Positions 16,715 through 26,050 of a DNA stretch of 64,000 nucleotides are shown one piece after another. Positions within the stretch are counted from its first letter, which is position 1. Each line of letters starts with the position of its first letter. Source of the DNA: Roseburia lenta (GTDB lineage Bacteria > Bacillota > Clostridia > Lachnospirales > Lachnospiraceae); the NCBI RefSeq assembly GCF_014287435.1, contig NZ_JACOPG010000001.1:186001-250000 (forward strand), in the 5' to 3' direction. The notes beneath the pieces were generated by a model, which worked only from the letters and a program-made list of their open reading frames with translations, had not been told where the DNA came from and ran no database searches. Made by a program: the position numbers and the translations under genes.

Positions 16715-17962
16715 CTATGGACGGATCTGTCCATTTCCGTAAATAATATATTTTGTGCTGGTAAGCGCTTCTAAGCCCATCGGACCTCTGGCATGCAGTT
16801 TTTGTGTGCTGATGCCGATCTCTGCGCCAAATCCAAATTCAAAGCCATCCGTAAAGCGGGTAGACGCATTGACATAGACGCATGCTGCATCAATCTCATT
16901 TAAGAATTTCCGGGCATGGTTATAGTCCTGCGTGATAATGGCTTCCGAATGTCCGGTATTATACTTGTTGATATGATTGATCGCCTGATCAATATCCGAT
17001 ACGATCTTGACGGAGATCTTGTAATCCAGATATTCCGTTCCCCAATCCTCATCATTTGCCATAGAAATATCCGGGCAGATATTCTTTGCTCTGGCATCCC
17101 CTCGGATCTCGACATTGTGGGCAAATAATCTCGTCTTTATCATAGGAAGGACTTTTTCTGCCACATCCTTATGGATCACAAGGGATTCGCAGGCATTGCA
17201 GACCCCAATACGCTGTGTCTTGGCATTTTCGATGATGTCTACCGCCATGGAAAGGTCAGCGGTCTCATCGACATAGATATGACAATTTCCGGTACCGGTC
17301 TCAATGACAGGGACGGTCGCATTGTTCACCACGGCACGGATGAGTCCTGCTCCCCCACGCGGAATGAGAACATCCAGATATTCGTTCATCTTCATAAACC
17401 GGTTGGTAACCTCGCGATCCGTATCAGTAATGAGTTCTAATGCATGTTCTGTCACGCCCGCCTTTTTCAGGCTTCGTTTGATGCTGGCAACCATTGCCAT
17501 ATTAGAGTAAAGAGCATCACTGCCGCCTTTTAAGATCACGGCATTTCCGGTCTTAAAGCAGAGTCCGAAAGCATCTGCCGTGACATTTGGCCTTGCCTCA
17601 TAGATCATGCCGACCACACCGATCGGTACACGTTTTTTTCCGATGGTCAGACCATTCGGACGATTTTTCATGGAAAGTACTTCTCCGATCGGGTCATCCA
17701 AAGCGACGACCTGACGTAAGCCCTCTGCCATCTGCCTGATACGGGACGGGGTCAGGAGCAGACGGTCCAAAAGTCCCTCCGGCATGCCTCCCTCTCTGCC
17801 TTTTTCCATATCTTTTTCATTTTCTGCTAAGATCTCAGCTGCATCCGCTTCCAGACCATCTGCAACCATTGTCAGTGCATGGTTCTTCTCATTTGTTCCC
17901 ATGGTCGCTAAGACTCTGGATGCCTCTTTTGCCAGACTTCCTAACTGTTTTAAATCACTCAT
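16715..17962 (-). CDS. proA: Glutamate-5-semialdehyde dehydrogenase (gamma-glutamyl phosphate reductase)
   Basis: Second step of proline synthesis, NADPH-dependent reduction of gamma-glutamyl phosphate. 415 residues, normal length. Visible: [27 protein letters not shown], the catalytic Cys in [10 protein letters not shown], and the C-terminal [10 protein letters not shown]. Its ATG overlaps the stop of the MTHFS gene (17959-17962). With proB it supplies the pathway; proC is not in the window. Confidence 0.97.
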   Translation of the reverse strand: MSDLKQLGSLAKEASRVLATMGTNEKNHALTMVADGLEADAAEILAENEKDMEKGREGGMPEGLLDRLLLTPSRIRQMAEGLRQVVALDDPIGEVLSMKNRPNGLTIGKKRVPIGVVGMIYEARPNVTADAFGLCFKTGNAVILKGGSDALYSNMAMVASIKRSLKKAGVTEHALELITDTDREVTNRFMKMNEYLDVLIPRGGAGLIRAVVNNATVPVIETGTGNCHIYVDETADLSMAVDIIENAKTQRIGVCNACESLVIHKDVAEKVLPMIKTRLFAHNVEIRGDARAKNICPDISMANDEDWGTEYLDYKISVKIVSDIDQAINHINKYNTGHSEAIITQDYNHARKFLNEIDAACVYVNASTRFTDGFEFGFGAEIGISTQKLHARGPMGLEALTSTKYIIYGNGQIRP

Positions 17963-18534
17963 GCTCTCTCCTCATTTCCCTTGCACACCAAAAGACCGGA
18001 TGGCATCATCAGATAATCCATGGATATATCCTGCGCCTCTTTTGGGATCTTTTCTACTAACTGTTCCTCAAAGCAGCATCCGATGCGTATCAGCCCCGGA
18101 AATGCCTGTAGATATCTGTCATAATAGCCCTTGCCATAGCCGATCCTGCCGCCTGCGGCATCAAATCCCAGTCCCGGGACCAAGCATATGCCCCGATTGT
18201 CTGTCAAAAGATCTTTTTCGTCCGCCTGCGGTTCTAAGATACCAAAGGCTCCTTTTTTTAGATCTAACAGTTGCCGGATAACATAAAAATCCATGGTATC
18301 ACCAAAGACCTTGGGCATGCCTATCCTGCTATGTCTCTCCAAAGCATCTTCAATCAGTATCTGCAAAGACACCTCGGATCTGGTGGCACTATATGCATAG
18401 ATAATATCTGTCTCTTTTACCATAGGCAGATCCAACAGATTTTGACAGATCTGTCTGCTGTAAGTCTCCCGCACATCTTGTAGCAGGGCATCCCGCCTTT
18501 TTTTGAGTTCTTTTCGCAGTTCCTGCTTATTCAT
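17959..18534 (-). CDS. 5-formyltetrahydrofolate cyclo-ligase
   Basis: Converts 5-formyl-THF to 5,10-methenyl-THF using ATP. The frame opens at 18594, but the ATG at 18534 ([15 protein letters not shown]) matches the family N-terminus and overlaps the DUF896 stop by 8 bp, so a 191-residue protein is preferred. The C-terminal signature [25 protein letters not shown] holds the phosphate-binding loop. It is located within the proline operon, a placement of convenience in related genomes. Confidence 0.92.
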   Translation of the reverse strand: MNKQELRKELKKRRDALLQDVRETYSRQICQNLLDLPMVKETDIIYAYSATRSEVSLQILIEDALERHSRIGMPKVFGDTMDFYVIRQLLDLKKGAFGILEPQADEKDLLTDNRGICLVPGLGFDAAGGRIGYGKGYYDRYLQAFPGLIRIGCCFEEQLVEKIPKEAQDISMDYLMMPSGLLVCKGNEERA

Positions 18535-18745
18535 GCTTCTTGCCGTATTTTTCTCCCAGGTTGACGATCGTTCCGTCTGCTTCTTTGACATCAATATTGT
18601 TTAACTGACTTCTCAGATTCTTTCTTACACTATCCAGATATTCCTGACGGAGTGCATGTTGTTCCTTTGCTTCTTCCTCTGTCAGCCCCTCTGCCTTGGA
18701 CTTTTTATATAATTCATTGATCCTTGCAATCTTTTCCTCTGTCAT
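18527..18745 (-). CDS. DUF896 family protein (YnzC-like)
   Basis: 72 residues, helical: MTEEKIARINELYKKSKAEG, then GLTEEEAKEQHALRQEYLDSVR, matching the DUF896 family. The molecular role is unknown; the Bacillus homologue lies in an SOS-regulated operon. The start overlaps the proB stop as TAATG, and its end overlaps the cyclo-ligase gene. Confidence 0.9.
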   Translation of the reverse strand: MTEEKIARINELYKKSKAEGLTEEEAKEQHALRQEYLDSVRKNLRSQLNNIDVKEADGTIVNLGEKYGKKHE

Positions 18746-19590
18746 TAGTTCATATTCTCCTCTATAAAATCTGCGATGAAAAAGTCATCCTTTTTGTCTG
18801 CTTTAAAGACGGTTCCCACAAAATCATCCTCTAAAATCTGATGCAGGACACCCACCTCCTTACCATTGGCGATGATCATATCCGCGCCGGAATAAGTAGC
18901 GATCCGCGCAGCATTGAGTTTAGTCGTCATGCCGCCGGTGCCCACATCACTGCCTGCCTTAGAACTTGCCATATGCAGATACCTTTCATCCAACTGTTCT
19001 ACCACGTCAACCAGTTTTGCCTCCGGATCTGTCTTGGGATCTGCCGTAAACAGACCGTCAATATCGGAAAGCAGGATCAGAAGATCCGCCCCGATCAAAG
19101 AGGCAACGATCGCTGCCAGTGAGTCATTGTCACCAAACTGGATCTCATAGGTGTTTACCGTATCGTTTTCATTGACGACCGGGATCACGCCCAGACGAAA
19201 GAGTTCTTCAAACGTATTCTGTGCATTTTTGCGGGATACGTTATCGATCATGGTCTTTTTGGTCATCAGGACCTGACCGCACTGCTGGTGGTATTCTGCG
19301 AAAAGTTTCTGATAGGTCATCATGAGACTGGCCTGTCCTACCGCAGCACATGCCTGTTTGGTCGAAAGGTTCTTGGGACGCTTGGTGATACCGAGCATCT
19401 TTCGTCCGACGGCGATGGCACCGGAAGATACCAGGCAGACATCGATATCCTGATTTTTCAAGTCACAAAGTTCCCTGACCAGTTTTTCCAGTTTGATAAA
19501 ATCCAGCTGGCCTGTTTTTTTATGTTGTAAAGAAGAAGACCCGATCTTGACAACGATCCGCTTCTTATTTTTAAATCTATTTTTCTTCAT
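18745..19590 (-). CDS. proB: Glutamate 5-kinase, short form without PUA domain
   Basis: First, feedback-regulated step of proline synthesis. 281 residues of amino acid kinase fold: VVKIGSSSLQHK at the N-terminus, VSSGAIAVGR, NENDTVNT, and GSDVGTGGMTTKLNAARIA. The enterobacterial enzyme is about 367 residues with a C-terminal PUA domain, absent here; the short form is common in Clostridia. It is the first gene of proB-DUF896-MTHFS-proA-miaB-NusG-II-Gx and has a clear promoter. Confidence 0.96.
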   Translation of the reverse strand: MKKNRFKNKKRIVVKIGSSSLQHKKTGQLDFIKLEKLVRELCDLKNQDIDVCLVSSGAIAVGRKMLGITKRPKNLSTKQACAAVGQASLMMTYQKLFAEYHQQCGQVLMTKKTMIDNVSRKNAQNTFEELFRLGVIPVVNENDTVNTYEIQFGDNDSLAAIVASLIGADLLILLSDIDGLFTADPKTDPEAKLVDVVEQLDERYLHMASSKAGSDVGTGGMTTKLNAARIATYSGADMIIANGKEVGVLHQILEDDFVGTVFKADKKDDFFIADFIEENMN

Positions 19591-19628
19591 AAGATCTTAT
19601 CCTTCCAAATCCCTAATAAACCAATGTA

Positions 19629-19657
19629 ATTATAGCGAATATCTCTTTTTTATGCAA
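19629..19657 (-). promoter_or_regulatory. Sigma-A type promoter of proB operon
   Basis: TTGCAT (19652-19657), 17 bp spacer, TATAAT (19629-19634), about 39 bp upstream of proB in the gap that also carries the apbE start region. No riboswitch-like structure is obvious in the short leader. Confidence 0.8.
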
Positions 19658-19703
19658 TTCATTTATGCTATCATAATAGGACGATAAAAATGAGGTGTTT
19701 ACC

Positions 19704-20741
19704 ATGAAAAAAATACATGCACTCGGCTTATCTTTTTGCCTCTTTTTGACCTTGCTCTCACTGGGCGGGTGTGGAAAGACGACAGAGCCGATCTCAAAGA
19801 CAGGCTTTTATTTTGATACGGTCATAACCATTACCTTATATGACGCATCCTATGAAAAGGAACTGGATCACTGCTTTTCTATGGCAGAAAAATATGAGAA
19901 TCTTTTCAGTACCCAAAAGGAAGGTACAGATATCTGGAAGATCAATCACAGCCAAGGACAAGCCGTGGAAGTCAGTGATGAGACAATCGACATCCTAAAT
20001 GCCGGTATTGCTTACAGCAAGTCCAGCAATGGCAAGTTTGATATCACGGTCGGAAAATTATCTTCCCTTTGGGATTTCTCCGAATCGTCTTCCAAGGAAA
20101 TCCCATCCGTAGAAGCCATCCAGGAAGCCCTTGCCACTATCAACTACCAAAATATTGTCATTGACGGCAATATGGTCAGCCTGACAGATCCGAATGCTGC
20201 CATAGATCTTGGCGGTATCGCCAAAGGCTACATCGCCGATCAGATGAAAGCCTACCTGAATGACCAGGGCGTTCAAAGTGGGCTGATCAATCTGGGGGGC
20301 AATGTCTTATGTGTCGGTCCGAAGGACGGCGATGAAAAATCTTATAAGATAGCCATTCAAAAACCATTTTCCGAGGACGGTACGGCACTTGCCACAGTAA
20401 AGGTGGCTGACGACTCGGTCGTCACCTCCGGCACCTACCAAAGATACTTTGAAATAGATGGCAAGCGTTACCATCACATCCTGGATCTTTCCACCGGTTA
20501 TCCATGTGACAATGATCTGGATTCCGTAACGATCATCAGCCATGACTCTCTTACCTGTGATGCCTTAAGCACGACGGTCTTTCTCATGGGGCTTGACGAT
20601 GGTCTTGCCTATGTAGAAAGTCTTTCCGATGTAGAAGCCATCTTTGTGACAAGCGACGGATCCATCCAATACACTTCCGGCATCGGAAAAACCATCCCTT
20701 TTGAATTATTAGATAAGGATTATAATATAGTAGTAAAGTAA
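19704..20741 (+). CDS. apbE: FAD:protein FMN transferase ApbE, lipoprotein
   Basis: Attaches FMN covalently to Thr in (S/T)GAT motifs of extracytoplasmic or membrane subunits. 345 residues from the ATG at 19704 behind TGAGGTG; a GTG three codons earlier overlaps that site. A signal sequence ends in the lipobox LGGC (Cys about residue 23). Core motifs: DITVGKLSSLWDFS, AAIDLGGIAKGYIAD, GLINLGGNVLCVG and HHILDLSTGYP. It is convergent with the rnf operon, whose RnfG and RnfD carry the target motifs, so Rnf maturation is its likely job. Confidence 0.93.
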   Translation: MKKIHALGLSFCLFLTLLSLGGCGKTTEPISKTGFYFDTVITITLYDASYEKELDHCFSMAEKYENLFSTQKEGTDIWKINHSQGQAVEVSDETIDILNAGIAYSKSSNGKFDITVGKLSSLWDFSESSSKEIPSVEAIQEALATINYQNIVIDGNMVSLTDPNAAIDLGGIAKGYIADQMKAYLNDQGVQSGLINLGGNVLCVGPKDGDEKSYKIAIQKPFSEDGTALATVKVADDSVVTSGTYQRYFEIDGKRYHHILDLSTGYPCDNDLDSVTIISHDSLTCDALSTTVFLMGLDDGLAYVESLSDVEAIFVTSDGSIQYTSGIGKTIPFELLDKDYNIVVK

Positions 20742-20787
20742 AAAACGGATAGGAAAGACATTTACGATCTCTCCTATCCGTTTTATT
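20742..20787. terminator. Bidirectional terminator between apbE and rnfB
   Basis: Perfect 13 bp stem (20742-20754 with 20772-20784) and a 17-base loop. A/T tracts flank both sides, so it can stop the two converging transcripts. It begins directly at the apbE stop. Confidence 0.88.
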
Positions 20788-20817
20788 ATTTTCCAAAACT
20801 CTTTTAAAAAGATGATC

Positions 20818-21615
20818 TTACTTGGAAAGAATGATCTTCTTCGGACACTTCTGTGCACAGACACCACAGCCTACGCACTTCTCCTGATCGATGTATGCCA
20901 CATTGTCAATGACATGTACGGCATCATGCTCACAGTTCTTCTCACAAAGATGACATCCGATACATCCAACCGAACATGCCTTCATGACATCTTTACCCTT
21001 GTCCTTAGAACTACACTGTACTAATGTGGTAGCCTCGTAAGGAACCAGTTCGATCAAATGCTTCGGACAGGTGCTCACGCACTTACCACAAGCCTTACAT
21101 GCTTCCGGATCAACCTTTGCAATACCGTCTACGATATGGATAGCGTCAAAAGGACAAGCCTTTACGCAGGAACCAAATCCCATACATCCATAGTTACAAG
21201 ACTTTGGACCGCCGCCCGGTACGAATGCCATTGCCTGGCAGTCTTCTACACCGGCATACTCATAGTCCTTGCCAGCCTTTTCACAAGTACCGGCACACTT
21301 TACAAAAGCAACCTGCCTAACGCTGTCTTCAGCAGCAACTCCCATGATCTCGCCAACCTTGGCTCCAACCGCAGCGCCACCGACCGGACAACCATTGACC
21401 GGTGCTTCTCCCTTGACGATGGCAGCAGCCAGACCGGAACATCCGGCATAACCACATCCACCACAGTTATTTCCCGGCAGAACACCAATAATTGCTTCTT
21501 CTCTTTCGTCTACTTCAACCTTGAACTTTTCTGATGCAAAGCATAAGAAAAATCCCATCAAACATCCTGTGCAGCCGACAATGACAGCGGCTACAATAAC
21601 TCCTGTTACGCTCAT
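20818..21615 (-). CDS. rnfB: Rnf complex electron transport subunit B (multi-cluster ferredoxin)
   Basis: Accepts electrons from reduced ferredoxin. 265 residues: membrane anchor (about 3-26), a four-Cys [4Fe-4S] domain (NNCGGCGYAGCSG...GCPVGG, about 49-78), then four ferredoxin-type motifs, CNYGCMGFGSCVKACP, CKACGKCVSTCP, CSVGCIGCHLCEKNC and CVGCGVCAQKCP. This extended cluster set is typical of clostridial RnfB. Last gene of rnfCDGEAB, 12 bp after rnfA, ending at the bidirectional terminator. Confidence 0.96.
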   Translation of the reverse strand: MSVTGVIVAAVIVGCTGCLMGFFLCFASEKFKVEVDEREEAIIGVLPGNNCGGCGYAGCSGLAAAIVKGEAPVNGCPVGGAAVGAKVGEIMGVAAEDSVRQVAFVKCAGTCEKAGKDYEYAGVEDCQAMAFVPGGGPKSCNYGCMGFGSCVKACPFDAIHIVDGIAKVDPEACKACGKCVSTCPKHLIELVPYEATTLVQCSSKDKGKDVMKACSVGCIGCHLCEKNCEHDAVHVIDNVAYIDQEKCVGCGVCAQKCPKKIILSK

Positions 21616-21627
21616 CTGTCAGCCCTC

Positions 21628-22206
21628 CTACTTAATAATTCCTGAGAATCCAAAGAATGCGATCGCCATAAGTCCTGCTGTAACAACAACGATGGCAGAT
21701 CCCTTAAATGGCTTTGGAATATCATTGAATTCGATCTTCTCACGGATACCAGCCATGATCACGATAGCGATGGTGAAGCCTACTGCTGTACCAAATCCGT
21801 TGATCACGCCCTCTAAGATATTGTATCCCTTGGTTACGTTCTTAAGTGCGATACCAAGTACAGCACAGTTTGTTGTGATCAGCGGCAGATATACACCAAG
21901 TGACCGATACAGTGCAGGGATCTGCTTCTTTAAGAACATCTCAACAAACTGAACCAATGCAGCGATCACAAGGATGAATACGATCGTCTGCAAATAAGAA
22001 AATCCAGTCGGCTCCAAAATAAACTTGTAAATAAGTCCTGTTACAAAACTTGAAATGGTAATAACGAAAATAATGGCACCGCCCATACCGGCAGCTGTCT
22101 CAATCTTCTTGGAAACGCCAAGGAAAGGACACAGTCCAAGGAACTGGCTAAGCACAACGTTATTTACGATTGCAGATGCAACCAATATCAAAAGTAATTC
22201 TTTCAT
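21628..22206 (-). CDS. rnfA: Rnf complex subunit A (membrane)
   Basis: 192 residues with six hydrophobic helices. The N-terminus LLILVASAIVNNVVLSQFLGLCPFLGVSKK and LPLITTNCAVLGIAL contain the conserved Cys that, with RnfE, coordinates an intramembrane [2Fe-2S] centre in characterised complexes. Homologous to RnfE with inverted topology. 11 bp after rnfE. Confidence 0.97.
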   Translation of the reverse strand: MKELLLILVASAIVNNVVLSQFLGLCPFLGVSKKIETAAGMGGAIIFVITISSFVTGLIYKFILEPTGFSYLQTIVFILVIAALVQFVEMFLKKQIPALYRSLGVYLPLITTNCAVLGIALKNVTKGYNILEGVINGFGTAVGFTIAIVIMAGIREKIEFNDIPKPFKGSAIVVVTAGLMAIAFFGFSGIIK

Positions 22207-22217
22207 TGCTCTTCCTC

Positions 22218-22976
22218 CTATTCCTTATCCTTTGCTTCTGTCTTTGTTTCTGCCTTTGCTACGCTGACATTAGACTTGCCTGAGCAAGATCCCATACCAC
22301 AAGACTCGCAGTCTCCTGCAAGACATCCGGTAGCCGGTGTGATATGTTTGCCCTTCTTCTCTGCATTTGCACGGATCACATTCATCAGTGCGATCAAGAA
22401 TGCCAGTACGAAGAATGCTCCAGGAGCAAGAACAAAAATAGTGATCGGTGTATAACCTGCTTTTCCTGTTGCAGCATCTGCAAGCGGAAGGATCTGGAAA
22501 CCAAAGATCTGACCTGCTCCCAGGATCTCACGTACGATACCGATAGAGGTAAGACCTACGGTAAATCCAAGTCCCATACCAAGTCCATCAAAGATAGACG
22601 GAATGACAGGATTCTTAGAAGCATATGACTCTGCTCTTCCTAAGATGATACAGTTTACTACGATAAGCGGAATATAGATACCAAGTGCTGAGTAAAGACT
22701 TGGAATAAATCCCTGTACCAGGAACTGTACGATCGTTACGAAAGATGCAACGATAACGATAAATGCCGGCACACGTACACGGTCCGGAATAATATGTCTC
22801 AACAAGGAAATCATTAAGTTGGACATAACAAGTACAACGGTTGTGGAAAGTCCCATACCAAGTCCGTTGATCGCAGATGTGGTAACAGCAAGTGTCGGAC
22901 ACATACCAAGCATCAGGACGAAGGTAGGATTTTCTTTGATAATACCGTTCTGTAAACGTTCTACGATCTTATTCAT
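22218..22976 (-). CDS. rnfE: Rnf complex subunit E (membrane) with Cys-rich C-terminal tail
   Basis: 252 residues from the ATG at 22976, eight bases after AGGAGG; the frame extends three codons further but that start lacks spacing. Six membrane helices with LMLGMCPTLAVTTSA and IPLIVVNCIILGRAE carry the conserved Cys. A cytoplasm-size tail after residue 205 contains GCLAGDCESCGMGSCSGKS, four Cys in 15 residues, followed by a Lys/Glu-rich end. This extension is longer than in proteobacterial RnfE and may bind metal. Overlaps rnfG by 8 bp. Confidence 0.95.
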   Translation of the reverse strand: MNKIVERLQNGIIKENPTFVLMLGMCPTLAVTTSAINGLGMGLSTTVVLVMSNLMISLLRHIIPDRVRVPAFIVIVASFVTIVQFLVQGFIPSLYSALGIYIPLIVVNCIILGRAESYASKNPVIPSIFDGLGMGLGFTVGLTSIGIVREILGAGQIFGFQILPLADAATGKAGYTPITIFVLAPGAFFVLAFLIALMNVIRANAEKKGKHITPATGCLAGDCESCGMGSCSGKSNVSVAKAETKTEAKDKE

Positions 22977-23583
22977 TTGACGCACCTCCTACAAGGCTGT
23001 TGTAATAAGTAAGACCAGCATCGACACCATAGGTAACTGCCTTAGATGTGATCGTTGCACCACTGATGGCTTCGATCTCTGTATCGGCTGTCTTGCCAGA
23101 CTTGGTAACTTCCAAGATCTGCGCAGGGATCCCGGCGAACTGGCTCATAAAGCCATCTTCTTTTGCCTTCATACCAAGACCTGCTGTCTCACTAATATCT
23201 GTAATGGAATAACCATTTAAAGTACCATCGTTTGTCACACCCATAGAGAATGTGATGTCTCCGCCGTATCCGGCATGAGATGTGATCGTGATGACATAAC
23301 CGATCGCCTGCCCTGCATCATCTTTTGCAACCACGCAATTTGTAATATCATCATCTGTATAACCTGCATCAGCAGCGATCTTTGTTGCTGCGTCAGCATC
23401 AAATCCTTCCAAATCTTCAAAGGAAGCAGCATCTGCAAATACAGCCTTGTAAGACTCCTGGGTTGCAGACTCCTGTGCCTTTGCGATCGGATCCTTTGTG
23501 ATCTCATATACACCACCAAGGCAGACACCGGCAATAAGAGTAATTGCAGTAAGGACTAATGCGTCTTTTACTAATTTATTCAT
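22969..23583 (-). CDS. rnfG: Rnf complex subunit G (FMN-binding)
   Basis: 204 residues. Single N-terminal membrane helix (about 8-27), then an extracytoplasmic FMN-binding domain. The covalent FMN site is S174-G-A-T177, followed by ITSKAVTYGV. The ApbE encoded convergently downstream is the expected transferase. Start overlaps the rnfD stop by one base (TAATG). Confidence 0.96.
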   Translation of the reverse strand: MNKLVKDALVLTAITLIAGVCLGGVYEITKDPIAKAQESATQESYKAVFADAASFEDLEGFDADAATKIAADAGYTDDDITNCVVAKDDAGQAIGYVITITSHAGYGGDITFSMGVTNDGTLNGYSITDISETAGLGMKAKEDGFMSQFAGIPAQILEVTKSGKTADTEIEAISGATITSKAVTYGVDAGLTYYNSLVGGASNE

Positions 23584-24533
23584 TATTTGTTGCCTCCCTT
23601 CTCCTTGACAACGCCAAAGGCTCTTGGTATTGTGATGCGCTCGATCAAAGGAACCAAAAGGTTACTGAAGATGATCGCATAGGAAACACCTTCTGCGGAT
23701 GCACCATAGATACGGAAGATACCGGTCAAAATACCAAGAACGATACCGTAAAGGATCTTGCCGTTTGGTGTGATCGGTGAAGTCACGTAGTCGGTTGCCA
23801 TAAAGAAGGCACCAAGCATAAGTCCACCACCACATAACTGTGCAACCAGATAGTTCATATCAAATCCATGTCCACCAAAGATCAATACAAAGATGGCAAA
23901 AGTAATGATATAAGATCCCGGAATACGAAGATCGATAACCCCGAATAAGATCAGGATGATCGCACCGATCAAAAGTGCGATAACAGATGTCTCACCGATG
24001 GTTCCGGCTGTCGTACCAAGAAGCATTGACATGGTATCTACGCTCTCACCAGCCTTTAAAGCAGCAAGTGGTGTTGCACCTGTCACGCCGTCATAAGTAA
24101 AACTTGTCATAGATCCGGTAAAGGAGATCAAAAGGAAACATCTTGCTCCCAGTGCCGGGTTCATGAAGTTCTGTCCCAGTCCTCCAAATAACATCTTGAC
24201 GATAACAATAGCAAATACACCGCCAAGGACTGCCTGCCACCATGGTAATGTTGGTGGTAAGTTGAGTGCTAACAGAAGTCCTGTAACAACTGCACTCAGA
24301 TCATTGATTGTGCTCTTTTTATGTACGATCTTCTCGTAGATCCATTCAGAAGCCACACAGGATGCGATAGTCACAAGGATCAATACCAGTGCATGCAATC
24401 CAAAATTGCAGATACCAAAGATAGATGCCGGAAGCAAAGAGATCACTACCAATGCCATGATCTTCTGGGTATCCATTTTATCTCTAACGTGTGGCGAAGA
24501 TGTAACGTTTAATAAATCACTCACAAGATTCAC
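23583..24533 (-). CDS. rnfD: Rnf complex subunit D (membrane, FMN-binding)
   Basis: 316 residues with about nine hydrophobic segments, belonging to the NqrB/RnfD family that forms part of the ion path. The covalent FMN motif is T151-G-A-T154-PLA. NFMNPALGARCFLLISF and FFMATDYVTSPITPNGK are family motifs. 6 bp after rnfC. Confidence 0.96.
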   Translation of the reverse strand: MNLVSDLLNVTSSPHVRDKMDTQKIMALVVISLLPASIFGICNFGLHALVLILVTIASCVASEWIYEKIVHKKSTINDLSAVVTGLLLALNLPPTLPWWQAVLGGVFAIVIVKMLFGGLGQNFMNPALGARCFLLISFTGSMTSFTYDGVTGATPLAALKAGESVDTMSMLLGTTAGTIGETSVIALLIGAIILILFGVIDLRIPGSYIITFAIFVLIFGGHGFDMNYLVAQLCGGGLMLGAFFMATDYVTSPITPNGKILYGIVLGILTGIFRIYGASAEGVSYAIIFSNLLVPLIERITIPRAFGVVKEKGGNK

Positions 24534-24539
24534 CCCTTC

Positions 24540-25862
24540 CTAATTTTTCTTTCTCTTTTCAGCAAGAACAAACTTTTTCATTGTCTTGACTGACTGTGCC
24601 AAAGGTCTGCGTGCCGGGCATACATAACTGCAACTGCCACATTCTACACACTCAAGACCATACCATTCTTCAAATTTATCCATCTGCTTGTGCTCAGAGT
24701 AATCAGCAAGTCTGGATGGAACCAATGCCTCAGGACAAGCCTCCACACAACGTCCACAGTTGATGCAGGCGGTTGTCTCATACTTAGAAGCCTCATCCTC
24801 TGTCATACAAAGCAGGGCTGACGTTGTCTTTGTTGTAGGAACATCTACGCCAAATAAAGCAAATCCCATCATAGGACCACCGGCGATCATCTTTTTCGCT
24901 GGTGCTACCAGTCCGCCTGCTGCCTCTAACAACTGGCTGTAACTTGTACCAATGCTGATATAGAAGTTTCTCGGCTCACATACCGCATCACCGGTAACTG
25001 TGAAAATACGGTTGGTCAGCGGACGACCAAAACGTACTGCATTATAAATAGCGACCATGGTCTCTACGTTATCAACGATACAGCCTGCGTCTGCCGGCAA
25101 CATCTTGGAGTTGATGCTTCTGCCTGTGGTAGCAAAGATCAACTGACGCTCACCACCCTGTGGATACTTTGTCTGCAACGGACAAACTTCCATACGGGCC
25201 TCTCCTGCAACCAGTGCCTGTAACTTTTCGATACAATCCGGCTTGTTGTCCTCGACACCAAAGATACCCTTGGCATGTGGGAACAACTGCAAGATAATCT
25301 TCATACCTTCGACCAACTTTTCCGGTTCCTCGATCATTCTACGATAATCGGATGTCAAATATGGTTCACACTCTGCGCAGTTTGCAATAATATACTCGAT
25401 TTTGTCCGGCTCCTTCGGAGACAACTTGACATGGGTTGGGAAACCTGCACCACCCATACCGACAACGCCGGCTTCCTTGATCTTTCCAATGATCTCTTCA
25501 TTAGAAAGTTTGGTCACATCTTCTGTCTCTTCGTAGGTAACCTCATTGAACTCACCGTCACTCTCGATAATAATGGAATTGACCATATCACCAACAGTTA
25601 CACGTCTAGGCTCGATCGCCTTGACCGTTCCTGAAACAGATGAGTAGATTGGAGATGACACAAAGCCACCTGCCTCTGCGATCTTCTGTCCTTTTAATAC
25701 AGCATCGCCAACAGCAACGATAGGTGTTGCTGGAGCACCAATATGCTGAGATAAAGGAAAGACTAAGTCTCCTTCCGGCAGCAATTCTTTAATCGGCTTG
25801 GACTTGGATAAGTCTTTGCCATCCTTAGGATGAACGCCGCCCTTAAATGTCTTTAGGCCCAT
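24540..25862 (-). CDS. rnfC: Rnf complex subunit C (NADH dehydrogenase-like)
   Basis: Peripheral subunit that reduces NAD+ in ferredoxin:NAD+ oxidoreductase. 440 residues: N-terminal GGVHPKDGKDLSKSKPIKELL, a Gly-rich flavin/NAD region GVVGMGGAGFPTHVKL and NCAECEPYLTSDYRRM, SLBB-like middle part, then two [4Fe-4S] motifs, CINCGRCVEACP and CVECGSCSYVCP. First gene of the operon with the promoter at 25915-25941. Confidence 0.97.
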   Translation of the reverse strand: MGLKTFKGGVHPKDGKDLSKSKPIKELLPEGDLVFPLSQHIGAPATPIVAVGDAVLKGQKIAEAGGFVSSPIYSSVSGTVKAIEPRRVTVGDMVNSIIIESDGEFNEVTYEETEDVTKLSNEEIIGKIKEAGVVGMGGAGFPTHVKLSPKEPDKIEYIIANCAECEPYLTSDYRRMIEEPEKLVEGMKIILQLFPHAKGIFGVEDNKPDCIEKLQALVAGEARMEVCPLQTKYPQGGERQLIFATTGRSINSKMLPADAGCIVDNVETMVAIYNAVRFGRPLTNRIFTVTGDAVCEPRNFYISIGTSYSQLLEAAGGLVAPAKKMIAGGPMMGFALFGVDVPTTKTTSALLCMTEDEASKYETTACINCGRCVEACPEALVPSRLADYSEHKQMDKFEEWYGLECVECGSCSYVCPARRPLAQSVKTMKKFVLAEKRKKN

Positions 25863-25914
25863 GAACTGTACCCCTCTTTCTTTCGATACTTATGTGATTA
25901 CACACTTTGAATAC

Positions 25915-25941
25915 ATTATATCACTTTTGTAAACAAATCAA
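25915..25941 (-). promoter_or_regulatory. Promoter of rnfCDGEAB
   Basis: Perfect TATAAT (25915-25920) with TTGATT (25936-25941) 15 bp away, or CTTGAT at 16 bp. It is divergent from the nuclease promoter at 25971-25999; the two -35 boxes are about 30 bp apart. Confidence 0.68.
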
Positions 25942-25970
25942 GACATACAGACGCATCTTTTTGTATCTTT

Positions 25971-25999
25971 TTGAGTACCTTTTCCATATGTGTTATACT
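25971..25999 (+). promoter_or_regulatory. Sigma-A type promoter of the YprB-like nuclease gene
   Basis: TTGAGT (25971-25976), 17 bp spacer, TATACT (25994-25999). Confidence 0.75.
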
Positions 26000-26050
26000 A
26001 TGGAATATACAGGCTTTGTCTGTTAAATTTTTAACCAAAAGGAGGCTCTC

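Noticed and set aside
16693..16734. Upstream start for miaB
   Set aside because: It overlaps proA and has a poor ribosome site, whereas GAAGGAG is well placed for the ATG at 16692.
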